A DNA stretch of 64,000 bases from Leptobrachium leishanense (GCA_009667805.1 CM019064.1:76258400-76322399), one strand, 5' to 3'. Positions 48,130 through 61,293 are shown, numbered from the stretch's first letter. The notes: generated by a model not told the origin, from the sequence alone. Made by a program: numbers and translations.

Positions 48130-48600
48130 TACTTACCTTCCTTTAGCGACGCCGGGAAAGTCTTCTCGCGCGCGCTCCTTGGAAGGTCCCCAGCCGCGAC
48201 CACGTGGGACCATGTGATTGCGGCTGAGGTCCTTCCAACGAGCGCACGCGCGGAAACTTTCCCGGCGTCGCTCAGGAAGGTAAGTATGAGCGGAGAGCAG
48301 CTGCAGGGCCTGTCCGAATGCTCTATCAGCATTCGGACAGGCCCTGCAGCTGCTCTCCTCACTTTGTTTATACTTACCTTCCTTAGCGACGCCGGGAAAG
48401 TTTCCGCACGTGCGCTCGTTGGAAGGACCTCAGCCGCAATCACATGGTCCCACGTGGTCGCGGCTGGGGACCTTCCAAGGAGCGCGCGCGCTCGAAGACT
48501 TTCCCGGCGGCGCCCAGGAAGGTAAGTATTAAACAATGCGGAGAGCAGCTGCAGGGCCTGTCCGAATGCAGATAGAGCATTCGGACAGCCGCCGCAGCCC
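48130..48600. repeat. Tandem large palindromes in hAT F
   Basis: One palindrome of about 155 bp (about 48135-48288) is bounded by 'acttaccttcct' and 'aggaaggtaagt', with centre accacgtgggaccatgtga. A shorter one follows (gagcagctgcagggcctgtc and complement, about 48295-48358), and then a second long palindrome (about 48370-48528). Equivalent modules are in copy 2 at about 56030-56450. Confidence 0.85.
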
Positions 48601-48882
48601 CTCGGATGCTGGCAAGCCGGCTCAATGCTGGCTTCCGGTATCGGAAAAAAATATCGGGGGTACTGCACGAGTACCAAGTACTCCTGCAGTACCCGGTATC
48701 GGCACAGATATCGATACTAGTATCGGTATCGGTGCAACCCTAATTGTCATCATGGGTACACTTCAACGATGAGAGACAAACTGTGAAAAACAAATCCAGA
48801 AAATCACATTGTCTGATTTTTAAAGAATTTATTTGAAAATTATGGTGGAAAATAAGTATTTGGTCAATGTCAAAAGTCCATC

Positions 48883-49904
48883 TCAATACTTTGTTATATA
48901 TCCTTTGTTGGCAATGACAGAGGTCAAACGTTTTCTGTAAGTCTTCACAAGGTTTTCACACACTGTTGCTGGTATTTTTGCCCATTCCTCCGTGCAGATC
49001 TCCTCTAGAGCAGTGATGTTTTGGGGCTGTCGCTGGGCAACACAGACATTCAACTCCCTCCAAAGGTTTTCTATGAGGTTGAGATCTGGAGACTGGCTAG
49101 CCCACTCCAGGACCTTGATATGCTTCTTTCGATGCCACTCCTTTGTTGCCCGGGCGGTGTGTTTGGGATCATTGTCCTGCTGAAAGACCCAGCAATGTTT
49201 CATCTTCAATGCCCTTGCTGAAGGAAGGAGGTTTTCACTTAAAATCTCACGATACACGGCCCCATTCATTCTTCCCTTTACACGGATCAGTCGTCCTGGT
49301 CCCTTTGCAGAAAACCAGCCCCAAAGCATGATGTTTCCGCCACCATGCTTCACAGTAGGTATGGTGTTCTTTGGATGCAACTCAGCATTCTCTCTCCTCC
49401 AAACACGACGAGTTGAGTTTTTACCAAAAAGTTCTACTTTGGTTTCATCTGACCATATGACATTCTCCCAATCTTCTTCTGGATCATCCAAATGCTCTCT
49501 AGCAAATTTCAGACGGGCCCGGACATGTACTGGTTTAAGCAGGGGGACACATCTGGCACTGCAGGATTTGAGTCCCAGGTGGCGTAGTGTGTTACTGATG
49601 GTAGCCTTTGTTACTTTGGTCCCAGCTCTCTGCAGATCATTCACTAGGTCCCCCATGTGGTTCTGGGATTTTTGCTCACCGTTCTTGTGATCATTTTGAC
49701 CCCACGGGGTGAGATCTTGCGTGGAGCCCCAGATCAATGGAGATTATCAGTGGTCTTGCATGTCTTCCATTTTCTAATGATCGCTCCCACAGATGATTTC
49801 TTCACACCAAGCTGCTTGCCTATTGCAGATTCAGTTTTCCCAGCCTGGCGCAGGTCTACAATTTTGTTTCTGGTGTCCTTCGACAGCTCTTTTGTCTTGA
49901 CCAT
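48883..49904 (-). pseudogene. Tc1 transposase with stop and frameshift
   Basis: It starts at ATG 49904 ([17 protein letters not shown]). There is an in-frame TGA at 49736-49734, where the family usually has arginine (a CpG-type C to T change), and a one-base frame change near 49650-49657. From there it is open to the stop at 48883, with [10 protein letters not shown] (first Asp), [12 protein letters not shown] (second Asp) and [12 protein letters not shown] (Glu). Only two lesions separate it from a full-length DD34E transposase. Confidence 0.92.
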
Positions 49905-50262
49905 AGTGGAGTTTGGAGTGTGTCTGTTTGAGGTTGTGGACAGGTGTCTTTAATACTGATAACAAGTTCAAACAGGTGCCATTCATACAGGTAACGAGTG
50001 GAGGACAGAGGAGCCTCTTAAAGAAGACGTTACAGGTCTGTGAGAGCCAGGAATCTTGCTGGTTTGTACTGTACTGTAGGTGACCAAATACTTATTTTCC
50101 ACCATAATTTGCAAATAAATTCTTTAAAAATCAGACAATGTGATTTTCTGGATTTGTTTTTCACATTTTGTCTCTCATCGTTGAAATGTACCCATGATGA
50201 CAATTACAGGACTCTCTCATCTTTTTAAGTGGCTGACTAAACACTTTTTTTGCCCCACTGTA

Positions 50263-50639
50263 TGTTCCGCTCGGCTTCTAGGTGCTCAATAAGAAAGGCT
50301 TTTTAGAAATGACCATCAGTTATTAACGTGCTCTGATCCTAAGGAGTTATGCCCCCTCCCCCACCTGAAAACAAATCTGTTGCAACTGCCACTTGCTGTT
50401 ATCTCCGTTCATACTGGCAGACGTTGCTCTCCTTCACTCATGAGTGAAGCACTAAACCTAAGCTACCTCCCCAACATGTCCACACCTTCCACCTATGGAA
50501 CGGCTTCCGAAATGAAGGTGGCGGGAGATATATTCCCTTATGAGTTTCAATCACCCACCAGCACTGAGCCAACGGATTGTGAACCAAATTTATTCTGCAC
50601 AGTGTCCCAGCCCCAAATCACATCTAACTCTCAACCTGA
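50263..50639. other. TNFAIP1 intron 5, probable Helitron leader
   Basis: The phrase 'tcaatcacccaccagcactg' at about 50548-50568 recurs near the Helitron 3' end at about 53141-53165, so part of this stretch probably belongs to the Helitron. No 5' TC end was identified. Confidence 0.35.
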
Positions 50640-51606
50640 ATCATTCTGAATATACACTTTGTAACATCTCTAAGAGTGAAGTGGCTCAGGTGCTACGAGA
50701 AGCCAAACTTATCGTGTGGGATGAGTGCACCATGACTCACAAAGGAGGTATTGAGGCTGTAAACAGGACACTCCAGGACATTAGGGGCAGCAACCATCTT
50801 ATGGGTGGAGTTACAGCTTTTGGCTGGTGACTTCAGACAGACATTGCCTGTTGTGCCGCCATGAGGGACATGTGCAGATGACAAGGCCTGTCTCAAGTCA
50901 TCCATCTTATGGCCGAATGTCAAAGTCCTGACCTTGAAAGTTAACAAGCGTGTCCACCTTCAACGTGATTTGAGGGCAGAAGAGTTTTCTAAATTATTAC
51001 TTGATATTGGTGATGGAAGAGGAGGGATGAAAAACTATTTCAAGTAACCTTTGTGATGTTGTGTCAGATCTAATCAGGCTGGAGTGGATTGCAGTTCATG
51101 GCTGAGGGAAGGAGCTATTCTCACTCCAACAAACGACTCAGCCAACAGCATCCACAACTTTCTGCTGGAGAAGATGTCCACTGAGCATATGTAGTATGAA
51201 TCTGTGGACTCGGTAATGGAAATTGAGGATGCTGTACATTACCCTGTGGAGTTCTTGCACCTCATGTCCTCTACCTCAAGGTTGGTGCTCCAATCATGCT
51301 GTTACGTAATCTAACCCCTCCGAAACTGTGCAATGGAACCAGACTTCAGGTGAAGACTCTGTACAAATACGTAATCGAAGCCACCATTTTCACAGGCGTA
51401 AATCAGGGAGAAACCGTTTTCATATCCAGAATTCCTCTGATCCCATCAGACTACCCCTTCGAGTTCAAATGTCTACAATTTCCGGTTAAGGTGTGCTACA
51501 CCATCACCATCAATAAGGCACAGAGACAGACTTTGAAAGTGGCTGGAGTGCATCTGACGAGTGACTGTTTCTCCCATGGCCAGTTGTATGCAGGCATGTA
51601 CTGGCC
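50640..51606 (+). pseudogene. Helitron RepHel helicase remnant
   Basis: Several frames together match the Pif1-like helicase part of Helitron proteins. The pieces are AKLIVWDECTMTHKGGIEAV (Walker B-type DEC), GDFRQTLPVVP after a frameshift near 50820, a region like KVLTLKVNKRVHLQ near 50925, then ITINKAQRQTLKVAGVHLTS near 51510. Many stops and shifts show it is long dead. The Rep nuclease part was not found. It lies in TNFAIP1 intron 5, antisense to the gene. Confidence 0.85.
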
Positions 51607-51844
51607 ATAGGGACTACAGGGAGATTCCTGGTGGGCCGATGGCTCAGTTGGCTGGTGTGAATGCTGATTCACCGCACGACTCGCACTGCCCTTAATAGGT
51701 GAGAACTACCTCACCATCTGTAAAACAGAGCAGTCAGCCACAGTCTCATATTGGGGCCACTGTGCCGGTGAGAACCGCTGCACATCCACCTCACTTTAAG
51801 ACATGGTGCGCACTCAACCTCAATGCCACGGTGTTTCTTTACCT

Positions 51845-52734
51845 ACCGTAGATACTCGAGTATAACGCGAGGGGTAGAGATTCATTATGGAAATAAGAAT
51901 ATTACTCAAGACTTGAATATAACGCTAGGAGCAAAATTATGAAAGTATAAATTTTACAAAACACGACAAAAGTCTGTTAAGTTACTGTTGTTCCATGTTT
52001 TCATTTCATGTTCATTCCACCCCACTCTCACCTCGTTCCTCCAATGGTTGTTAGAGAGCAGGGGTGCAGAGTGAGAGGTAATGCATTATCGTGGCTATTT
52101 TAGAATGGTAATAGATGTAATTGAGCGTTTTGATTGCTTGGAATATAATTCTCTTATGATAAAGTTCTACACATGAAACTAAATAAATAAAATCCGTAAG
52201 TGCAGGTATGGCATAAGGGCACATTTTTTAGATTTAATTATTGCAATTGCATTTAATAAGATTACATATATATATATAATGTTAGGAACCTATGCATATA
52301 CTCATGCACTACAAAAAGACACATTTTGAAATTGATAAAAGCTTGCTTTACCTTGAAAAATTAATATTGTTTATATGAAGCAGAGTATATGATAAATTGT
52401 GACATACAGAAATTATTAAAAGGGGTTAATGTTACTGTTTTTTATTGCAAAGGTTAATGTAGGTTTTTGGATTGAATGGTTAATAGAGGGCTGAATAGTA
52501 TTGGAGAGATTTGTACAGGGGTACTGGAGGGCTGCAGTCATTAAGGGTTAATGGTTAAAGTCAGGGATGCAGGGTTAAATTGGGATTCCAGACAGAACGT
52601 GCACGTGTCAGACAGCTCCTGGAAGCAATCCGATCTTCACTCCCTCGCAGCTGTCCCATGTATAACACGACCCCTACAGTTTTAAGCTTGATTTATTGCT
52701 CAAAAAACTCACGGTATACACGAGTATCTACGGT
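51845..52734. mobile_element. TIR element inside Helitron remnant
   Basis: 890 bp starting ACCGTAGATACTCGAGTATA, with the right end giving the inverted ACCGTAGATACTCGTGTATA. The interior is AT-rich and non-coding. The family is not identified; it may be flanked by a TA-type duplication. Confidence 0.65.
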
Positions 52735-53140
52735 AATCGCTGTGCAGCAACGCTGGTATCTGTAGAGCGATTGGTTTATATATTATTTTTGTGTGTGTTT
52801 GCATAAAGTGGGCCGGTCTGGATGAAGTCCAGGGCTGATTTTTTTTTTTTGTCCCAGTCCAGACCTGGTTGTATGTGGCTGCTCCAGAGTCAGTTCACTT
52901 GACAGCCTGGTCATCCTCCAGCCAGAGCGTAAAACCAGGAATGTTGTTTACAGGGAGGTCCTGAGCAAATCATCTGAGGGACAAATCGAAAGTCTTGCAT
53001 ATGCTATGCAAGTAATTAGCCCGGCTACATAGACAAAAAAAAATAAATAGGGCTGCTGGTGGGATTAAAGGGCTTAAACCCATCTATTTTATTGTTTTTT
53101 ATTATTATTATTATATTATTATTATCATCCCTTATGTGTT

Positions 53141-53234
53141 TCAATCACCAACCAACACTAAGCCAACGGATTGTGAACCTAATATCTCCTGCATAGCCCG
53201 GCGTTTCGTCGCAAAAGCACGGGTATCCAGCTAG
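53141..53234 (+). mobile_element. Helitron 3' terminus
   Basis: Ends 'gcccggcgtttcgtcgcaaa' + 'agcacgggtatccagCTAG' followed by T. A short GC hairpin before CTRR|T is the Helitron 3' end rule. With the helicase remnant at 50640-51606 this suggests one decayed Helitron reaching 53234. Confidence 0.65.
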
Positions 53235-53721
53235 TATATTATATGTATGAATAGTCCCAGGGCTTGAGAGAGGAACAGACGAGCACTGTTTTTCAAGCAC
53301 AAGAATAAGAGCAGGATAGTGAAGTGACGTTTGGAGCTCAATAGGGGATTTTACAAAGTGGGCCATGGGTAATAAAAGTTTAAAAAATGGGAAGCTATAG
53401 AATTGCTATGGCACTGACAGAATAAGGAGATCCCTTATTGCTGAGGTTTGTTAGCATGCATGCATGGTCTATCACCCAAAAAGTAGTGGTGTAGCTATGA
53501 CTGCTCTGCTTACAAAAGAGCAGCCGTTTGGTGGCACATGTGGATGGCTAAGGAAGACAGTGGTGCCCAAGGTTAGCAGCTCTGCAACGCCAGGCAGCCA
53601 TTTTTATTTAATTCCCAGTACATAATCATTACTCCACTGCAAATCAGCAGACTTTACCCGTTTTTTCAGGATAAAAAAAACAAAAAAAGCGTATACACAT
53701 TTGTGTAATATATACACCCAC

Positions 53722-53917
53722 CTTGGTCTGCTTCTTTTCCGTTGCATAGACAATAGAGGTGCAGCATACTTCTGCCAACTTCCGACCCTGACCATAGAAG
53801 GACCAGCAGCAGATTTCATCACCGATCACATCCTTAATAAATAATACTCTTCCATTGAACCGAAGTGAAAGCTTATCAAAGAGTTCAATGTTTTTCAGAA
53901 GGTTGTCATCAGAGTTG
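53722..53917 (-). CDS. tnfaip1: TNFAIP1 coding exon 5
   Basis: 196 nt. The acceptor TTTAAATTGCAG precedes 53917 and completes the Ser codon split with exon 4. The donor is AAG|GTGGGT at 53721. It encodes [20 protein letters not shown] through [15 protein letters not shown], residues 176-241, the highly conserved region C-terminal to the BTB fold in the BACURD family. Confidence 0.95.
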
Positions 53918-54317
53918 CTGCAATTTAAAGAAAACAAAAAGTGAAATTACAAGCAGGTTCTGGGACATTACAATCATTTTTTGCAGGGAAAAAAGTCACG
54001 TTTGAGCATGATAATATGCATTGTAGGAATTGAACACCGTAATTGTATTATTCCAATTATCCCGCAAACAGCGAAATCACCAAGATTTACAGCAGGATTG
54101 GAATAGAGCCTCCCGTCAGCTCGGTCAATTAAAAAAGCCAAAATCCACAATTTCATGAAAGTAAAATTGAGGTCGACCTCAAACTTGATTTAACCGTGAA
54201 AGAAAAATTATCTATGATATAGATTCGTATTGATCTAACCTTGATGGAATGGCCCAGTCCGTGTTATTGCATTTTTTATCTTTAAAACAGTCATATTTTT
54301 GTACCAGTTGTACCCAC

Positions 54318-54370
54318 CTTGTATAGGAGTATTTGTTGTTACTTCTGTTGTAGAGCAGCTTGACCACAGG
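54318..54370 (-). CDS. tnfaip1: TNFAIP1 coding exon 4
   Basis: 53 nt. Acceptor TTACTTCCAG, donor AG|GTGGGT at 54317. It encodes PVVKLLYNRSNNKYSYT and two bases of the next Ser codon, residues 159-175. The short exon is identified by exact phase fit to both neighbours. Confidence 0.95.
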
Positions 54371-55101
54371 CTGGAAGTAAACCATAGAAAGATAATATAC
54401 ATTATTCGTAAAGCTAGTAAACCATCCATACCACCATCCAAAAACCTCTAGGAACCATAACATTACATAATAATAATATGAGAGCAATTTCTGAGATGCA
54501 ACAAAACACCTTTAATATTTAAATTAATAAAAAAAAAAAGTATAATGTGTTTGGTCATGTTTTGTTTTAGTTTGGCTGGAGGTACGGTTACTGTGTTTTG
54601 TTCTTTTAAATGTCGCACGAGGTGACACCCCCCCCCCCAACGCTTTCCTGTACTTCATGTAGGGACTCCTGTTTTATTTTATTTTAATCGACTGTTCCCC
54701 TTCTCTTTTGACTTTTCTTTCTGTACCCTTTCCCCATTCTCTGCTTTTATTTTGTGAAAATAAAAACTTTTTTAAAAAAATATAAAAAGGGACTATGGCA
54801 TCTTATGTTGAACTTTAATTGAATTAGATGGGGGTTTAGTGTATGGAGTGTTGCACAATCATGTAGTTCAGTGCAGTGCAGTGCAGTATGTTCTCCCCCC
54901 CCCCCCATCAATTATTTTATGAGTTTTGGAGAATCTTAGGTTCAGACAACCATCCTTTGTTGTGTAGTACCTGTAGAGGAATGTGTGATGCTTAAGGGAT
55001 AGATAGTAGAACATCTTATTGGTATAAGAGGACATTATAACATTGTGTTACTAACCCAAATATCGAACCGACAATGAACAGAGAAAGAAGAAAAAGATAA
55101 C
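54371..55101. other. TNFAIP1 intron 3
   Basis: AT-rich with a C10 run near 54630 and one near 54895. No transposon was recognised. Confidence 0.6.
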
Positions 55102-55191
55102 CTTTGCACTTGATTCAATAAGCTTCTCTTCTTCTTTAGGCGATGTGATGATGGGAATATTACAGACTGCCTCATAGGACTCATTTTTATC
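55102..55191 (-). CDS. tnfaip1: TNFAIP1 coding exon 3
   Basis: 90 nt, thirty whole codons. Acceptor TTCTTTCAG, donor AAG|GTTATC at 55101. It encodes [20 protein letters not shown] through LIESSAK, residues 129-158. Confidence 0.95.
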
Positions 55192-55875
55192 CTGAAAGAA
55201 AATGAGAATTGGAGAAAAAAAAAAAACACAACAGGAGTGAGGGGGGCAGTAACATGAAAAATTCACGATAACGAGCATCTATACCCACAAATCCTTTGCC
55301 ATATGATGCACATGACTTGTACCCTAAAAAGAATTTTGAAAATTGACAACAGATCTGAAAGATGGAACGATTATCCAGCAACGTGGAGACATGTTAAGGT
55401 CCCATTCCAGTGCACTAAGACTTCAATTATAAGGAGCGAGCAGAAAGCAGAATACACAGCGAGTTATCAACATCTTTTTAGAAGCTTATGAGAACACCTT
55501 GCACCACTCTAAAGATAAATAGAATGACTAAAAAAGACATCCCATCTAAATAGAAAATAAAATCATACAGAGCAATATAACATTTCTATATATTACAAAG
55601 AACAATAATAGAGTATAGAGGTACATTAGTCCAATAAAGAGAGTATCACTACGAACTGCTATACTCTAGTGATTTTGGCATCTGGACTAACACAACCTAT
55701 CTAATCTACATTACAGAGAGCGAGATATACAGTTGCAAGAAAAAGTATGTGAACCCTTTGGGATTAAGTGGAATTTTGCATGAATTGGTCATAAAATGTG
55801 CTCTGATCTTCATCGAAGTCACAACAATTTGAAAAACACAGTCTGCTTAAAATAATACAACACAAACATTATATG

Positions 55876-57180
55876 TAGGGTTGCACCGATACCGATACTA
55901 GTATCGGTATCGGGGCCGATACTGGGTACTGCAGGAGTACTTGGTACTCGTGCAGTACCCCCGATATTTTTTCCGATACCGGAAGCCGGCATTGAGCCGG
56001 CTTCCGGCATCCGAGGGGCTGCAGCGGCTGTCTGAATGCTCTATCGGCATTCGGACAGCCGGCCCCGCACTCTCCGCAATACTTACCTTCCTGGGCGCCG
56101 CCGGGGAATGTCTCCACGCACGCGCTCGTTGGAAGGACCCAGCCGCGACCACGTGATCCCGGCTGGGGTCCTCCAACGAGCGCGCGCGCGGAGACATTCC
56201 CGGCGGCGCCCAGAGGTAAGTATTAAACACACTGAGCAGCTGCAGGGCCTGTCTGAATGCTGATCGAGCATTCAGACAGGCCCTGCAGCTGCTCCCGCGA
56301 CGATACTTACCTTCCTGGGCGCCGCCGGGAAAGTTTCCCCGCGCCGCTCGTTGGAAGGACCCCAGCCGGGATCACGTGTCGCGGCTGGGTCCTTCCAACG
56401 AGCGCGCGCGCGGAGACATTCTCGGCGGCGCCCAGGAAGGTAAGTATCGTCGGGGGGGGGGCGGTCCATGAGCTGGGGGGCATATCCATGAGGGGGCATA
56501 TCCATGAGCTGGAGGCAATATCCATGAGGGGCATATCCATGAGCTGGAGGCAATATCCATGAGGGGCATATCCATGAGGGGCATATCCATGACCTGGAGG
56601 CAATATCCATGAGGGGCATATCCATGAGGGGCATATCCATGAGGGGGCATATCCATGAGCTGGAGGCAAATCCATGAGGGGGCATATCCATGAGGGGGCA
56701 TATCCATGAGCTGGAGGCAATATCCATGAGGGGCATATCCATGGGGGCATATCCATGACCTGGAGGCAATATCACATGGGGCATATCCATGAGCTGGAGG
56801 CAATATCCATGAGGGGCATATCCATGAGCTGGAGCAATATCCATGTGGGGCATATCCATGAAGCTGGGGGGATACTCATGTGTGAGCTGTGGGGGCATAA
56901 TAACCCATGTGGTGTGCTGGGCATTATCCATGTGCTGGGGCAAATCCATGAGTGAGCTGGGCAAATCCATGAGTGAGCTGGGCAAATCCATGAGCGGGGC
57001 AGTATGAATATATATATATATCGGGATATACATGTGAGCGGGGCATTTATATGGTCTGTTCTTATTGGAAAGCGGTCACATGACATTAAATAAAAGTATC
57101 GGTACTTGGTATCGTGAGTACTTTTAAAAAGTATCGGTACTCGTACTTGGTCTTAAAAAAGTGGTATCGGTGCATCCCTA
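55876..57180. mobile_element. Non-autonomous hAT element F, copy 2
   Basis: Perfect 8-bp duplication attatatg (55868-55875 and 57181-57188). Ends TAGGGTTGCACCGATACC and (complement) TAGGGATGCACCGATACC, inverted relative to copy 1 at 47629. It contains GC palindromes (about 56030-56450) and a minisatellite (56463-57000). Confidence 0.92.
56463..57000. repeat. Minisatellite in hAT F copy 2
   Basis: Variable 15-34 bp units of 'ggggcatatccatgag' alternating with 'ctggaggcaatatccatgag'. It is the reverse-strand relative of the 47745 minisatellite, with many open frames that are artefacts (up to about 250 codons). Confidence 0.9.
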
Positions 57181-57279
57181 ATTATATGTTTATATGTTTT
57201 CATGTTTTTATTGAACAGAACATGTAAACATTCACAGTGCAGGGTGGAAAAAGTATGTGAACCTTTGGACTTAATAACT

Positions 57280-58476
<1,197 letters not shown>

Positions 58477-58714
58477 GGTTCAAATCAGGCAGTGCTTCTT
58501 GAAACCAGTAAACCCAAAACTGGTGTGTGTTTTTAAAGGGTAGGACAGCTTTCAGCAACACATCCAATAATATCACACTGATTGGACTTAAGGTTGGCTC
58601 ACTCCTGGCTCCAATTAGCTCTTGGAGAAGTCATTAGGCTAGGGGTTCACATACTTTTTCCACCCTGCACTGTGAATGTTTACATGTTATGTTCAATAAA
58701 CACATGAAAACATA

Positions 58715-58846
58715 TAGGGCAGTATTACAATGTTGGTGTTAACTTAACCAGAGCTGTTGTAAACTTCCCAGAGCCATTACAGCCTATGGAGGTTTTAAGT
58801 TTACAACAGCTCTGGTTAAGTTAGCACCAACTTTGTAATATAGCCC
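58715..58846. mobile_element. Hairpin MITE, family Q
   Basis: Same family as 5701-5828: 'taacttaaccagagctgttg' and its inverted copy, tips tagggcagtattaca / tgtaatatagccc. It is inserted near the right end of Tc1 G, with 'ata' repeated on both sides as possible 3-bp duplication. Confidence 0.8.
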
Positions 58847-59034
58847 ATAATGTTTGTTTTGTATTATTTTAAGCAGACTGTGTTTTTCAAATTGTTGTGA
58901 CTTAGATGAAGATCAGAGCACATTTTATGACCAATTCATGCAAAACTCCACGTAATCCCAAAGGGTTCACATACTTTTTCTTGCAACTGTAGACACGCAC
59001 TTGGCATGACGCTCAGAGTATTACGAATGCACAC

Positions 59035-59204
59035 CTGCAATGCCGCCTGGCATTTATCCACCAAGCCCTGAATGAGGTAATATTTTGCTTCAGCCATGAG
59101 TTCCTTGATCTCGTGCCTGTTCTTTGGAAGTGCGATGGTGTCATCCCGGAGATAGTTCAAAATGCTCCCAAAGTGCTTACCACAACGGTCTATGAGAATC
59201 CAGC
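59035..59204 (-). CDS. tnfaip1: TNFAIP1 coding exon 2
   Basis: 170 nt. The acceptor CATTTCACAG precedes 59204 and the donor is CAG|GTGTGC at 59034. It encodes (G)[20 protein letters not shown] through [16 protein letters not shown], residues 72-128, the second half of the BTB/T1 fold that mediates oligomerisation and CUL3 binding. Confidence 0.95.
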
Positions 59205-59878
59205 CTGTGAAATGGGGAAAATAAAAGGCACCATAAATGCACGGTGATTTAAATGCCAGATTAAACCATAATCCAATATGGAAAAAAATAAAAATAAGAA
59301 GATGGGAGTGCAGAAAGGAAGAAATAAAGATGTAAAAATGGCAACATATGAGAGATAGGAACAGATGTGACTATTCAGTGTCCCCTCTCAGGAAGGTGAG
59401 GAGGATCACCACAATGATTCCCACATCACTAGAGAACAAGCAGAGGCATGACTCCATGTCTGTACTGCTGAGGAATCGGATCAAGCATAAAAAAAAAAAA
59501 AAAAAAAAACACAAAAACCAAGAGGCCTAACAATAATGGAAGACAGGCTTCTAAAAAAATTTTTAAAAAAAGGAAAAGATGCTAAGACAGTATATATGTC
59601 ATCAAGTCACTGTTCAACAGCACTCCGAAAAAAATGTTTATAAACTTATGTATACCATATCAAAGAACACGCAAAGTATGTATCCATCATAAAAGGCGGA
59701 TTGATACAAAATTGTGTTTAGTGCTTTCCAACCCTCGTCCTCAGATACCGCTAACAGTCCAGGTTTTAAAGGATTACCTTGGAGAACCAAAGTTATCCAT
59801 GTTCACAATGCTCAAGCATAAGGGTGACTGCACATTAACGGACGTGGGACACAAATGCTAGAATGTTACTTTATAGAT

Positions 59879-60056
59879 CAGTGCTTCCCAAATTTGTCCT
59901 CAAGTACCCCTAACAGGTCAGGTTTTAAGGATATCCTTGGGGAAATGGAGACTGAATCCTGCAATAACTGAGCAGCTTATATCACCTGTGCTGTGCGTCG
60001 GATATCCTGCAAACCTGGCCTGTTAGTGCTCCCCGGGGACGGGATTGGGGACCACT
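59879..60056. mobile_element. Family P hairpin MITE
   Basis: Inverted ends as in 18250-18433. Flanks ttatagat and ctgtagac are a decayed 8-bp duplication. Confidence 0.75.
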
Positions 60057-60607
60057 GCTGTAGACCAAAGAGAAACCTCCACTGGCTTTAACTAGAGCTC
60101 GACATTTAGGGTAGGTGGGAAGAAGCCTTGGTGGGGCTTTGTAATCATTTCTAATTTTTGCTCGGTTCCCTGCATATTCATTGCATGGCGTTAGCTCTGC
60201 CCTCCCTTTCCAGCTCTGGGTTATATCTGATTATGTCGGCACATTGTCTTTTTTGATCACAAAAGGCACCAACACTGCACAGAATAGGAGGGAGACAGCG
60301 AATGGGTGTTTAGTCATCGCATTGGCCTCCAGGCAGTTTCCTGTTTTCCGATGGGATGGATGAGTGACTTTCTCCTCGTTATGCTTGGAGAAAACCCATT
60401 GTGTCTATAACAAGCGCACAAAGTGACTGTTACATTGTAGCACATAACCTTAGGGCAGTTGTCAGTGACCTTGGCCCTCCAGATGTTTTGGAAATACATT
60501 CCTAATTAGGCTTTATCAGCTGAGCATCAAGGGAAATGTAGTTCAAAAACATCTGGATGGCCATGGTTGCCGTCCCCTGCCTTACGTTGACAACAACAAG
60601 CAGCGTT

Positions 60608-60783
60608 TATCAACTCCGGCTCTTAGGACCACTAACAGGCTAGGTTTTAAGGATTCCCTCGGGGAAATGCAGACTCAATCCTGCAATCACTGAGCAGCAA
60701 ATCATATCACATGTGCTGTGCTTCACATATCTGGCAAACCTGACCTGTTAGGGGGACCTGAGGACCAGGGTTGAGAAACACTG
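60608..60783. mobile_element. Family P hairpin MITE, left tip lost
   Basis: The right end 'gggttgagaaacactg' is clear. The left tip is degraded (caactccggctcttagg). Confidence 0.7.
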
Positions 60784-61293
60784 AACTAAAGAGATCATGT
60801 AAGGCTCCTCCCACAAAAATATTCAAGAGAAAAAAAAAAAAGGTCCATCAAATCTAATAGATATATATGAAGCATATTGTGGTATTTGTTTTGCCCACGG
60901 TGCCTGGAAATGGACGGAGGCAAGTTGCCATTCGTAATATTGCAGCAAGCACTGGTTTTATGGTTAACCCATTGCCTGGTGTGACATTTGATGGAAGTGA
61001 GAGATGACACAAAGAGGGGTGAACCCCCCCCCATTAAATAAACTTTCTTCAGGACAATGAAATAGACCAAGTGCAAAAAAAGTTGTCATTCGCCAGTAAT
61101 GAAATTATGCAGCAGTAATGTTTAAAATTAGAGATCATAAATTACAACCAAAAAACAGTATAGCTGTGGATACGCCTGTGTACTCGATTAACCTGGCATT
61201 ATTCTCGCGAATGCTTAAATATTTATTATTTGTGATGTCGCCATGTATTTAAGAACAGAACTCACAGGACTTGGAGGAAAAACATGACCTTAC

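Larger units (their letters stand above)
47629..48742. mobile_element. Non-autonomous hAT element F, copy 1
   Basis: Ends TAGGGATGCACCGATACC and (complement) TAGGGTTGCACCGATACC, with the perfect 8-bp duplication attgtcat (47621-47628 and 48743-48750). It holds a 21-bp minisatellite (about 47745-48110) and alternating GC palindromes (about 48130-48600) with cacgtg-containing centres. No transposase. Confidence 0.92.
47547..50260 (-). mobile_element. Tc1/mariner element E, carrying a hAT
   Basis: Inverted ends CAATGGGGCAAAAAAGTATT and (complement) CAGTGGGGCAAAAAAAGTG; TA flanks at 47545-47546 and 50261-50262. A hAT element (47629-48742) is inserted between the left terminal repeat and the transposase. 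It lies in TNFAIP1 intron 5 in the same orientation as the gene. Confidence 0.9.
59205..61293. other. TNFAIP1 intron 1 with MITEs
   Basis: It contains an A20 run near 59490 and a family P fragment near 59728-59781. Family P copies lie at 59879-60056 (ends CAGTGCTTCCCAAATTTGTC ... GGGGACCACTG) and 60608-60783. A hAT-like repeat with 'caagggaaatgtagttcaaa' is at 60465-60585. Confidence 0.65.

Noticed and set aside
47778..48146. Pro/Trp/Met-rich open frames
   Set aside because: 21-bp minisatellite in hAT F; all frames open.
56272..57033. Open frame of 253 codons on the minus strand
   Set aside because: Minisatellite plus palindromes of hAT F copy 2; not conserved with copy 1 as a protein.
59021..59170. 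Apparent frameshift at the start of TNFAIP1 exon 2
   Set aside because: Recounting the four A residues at 59159-59162 gives a continuous ATT TTG AAC reading.
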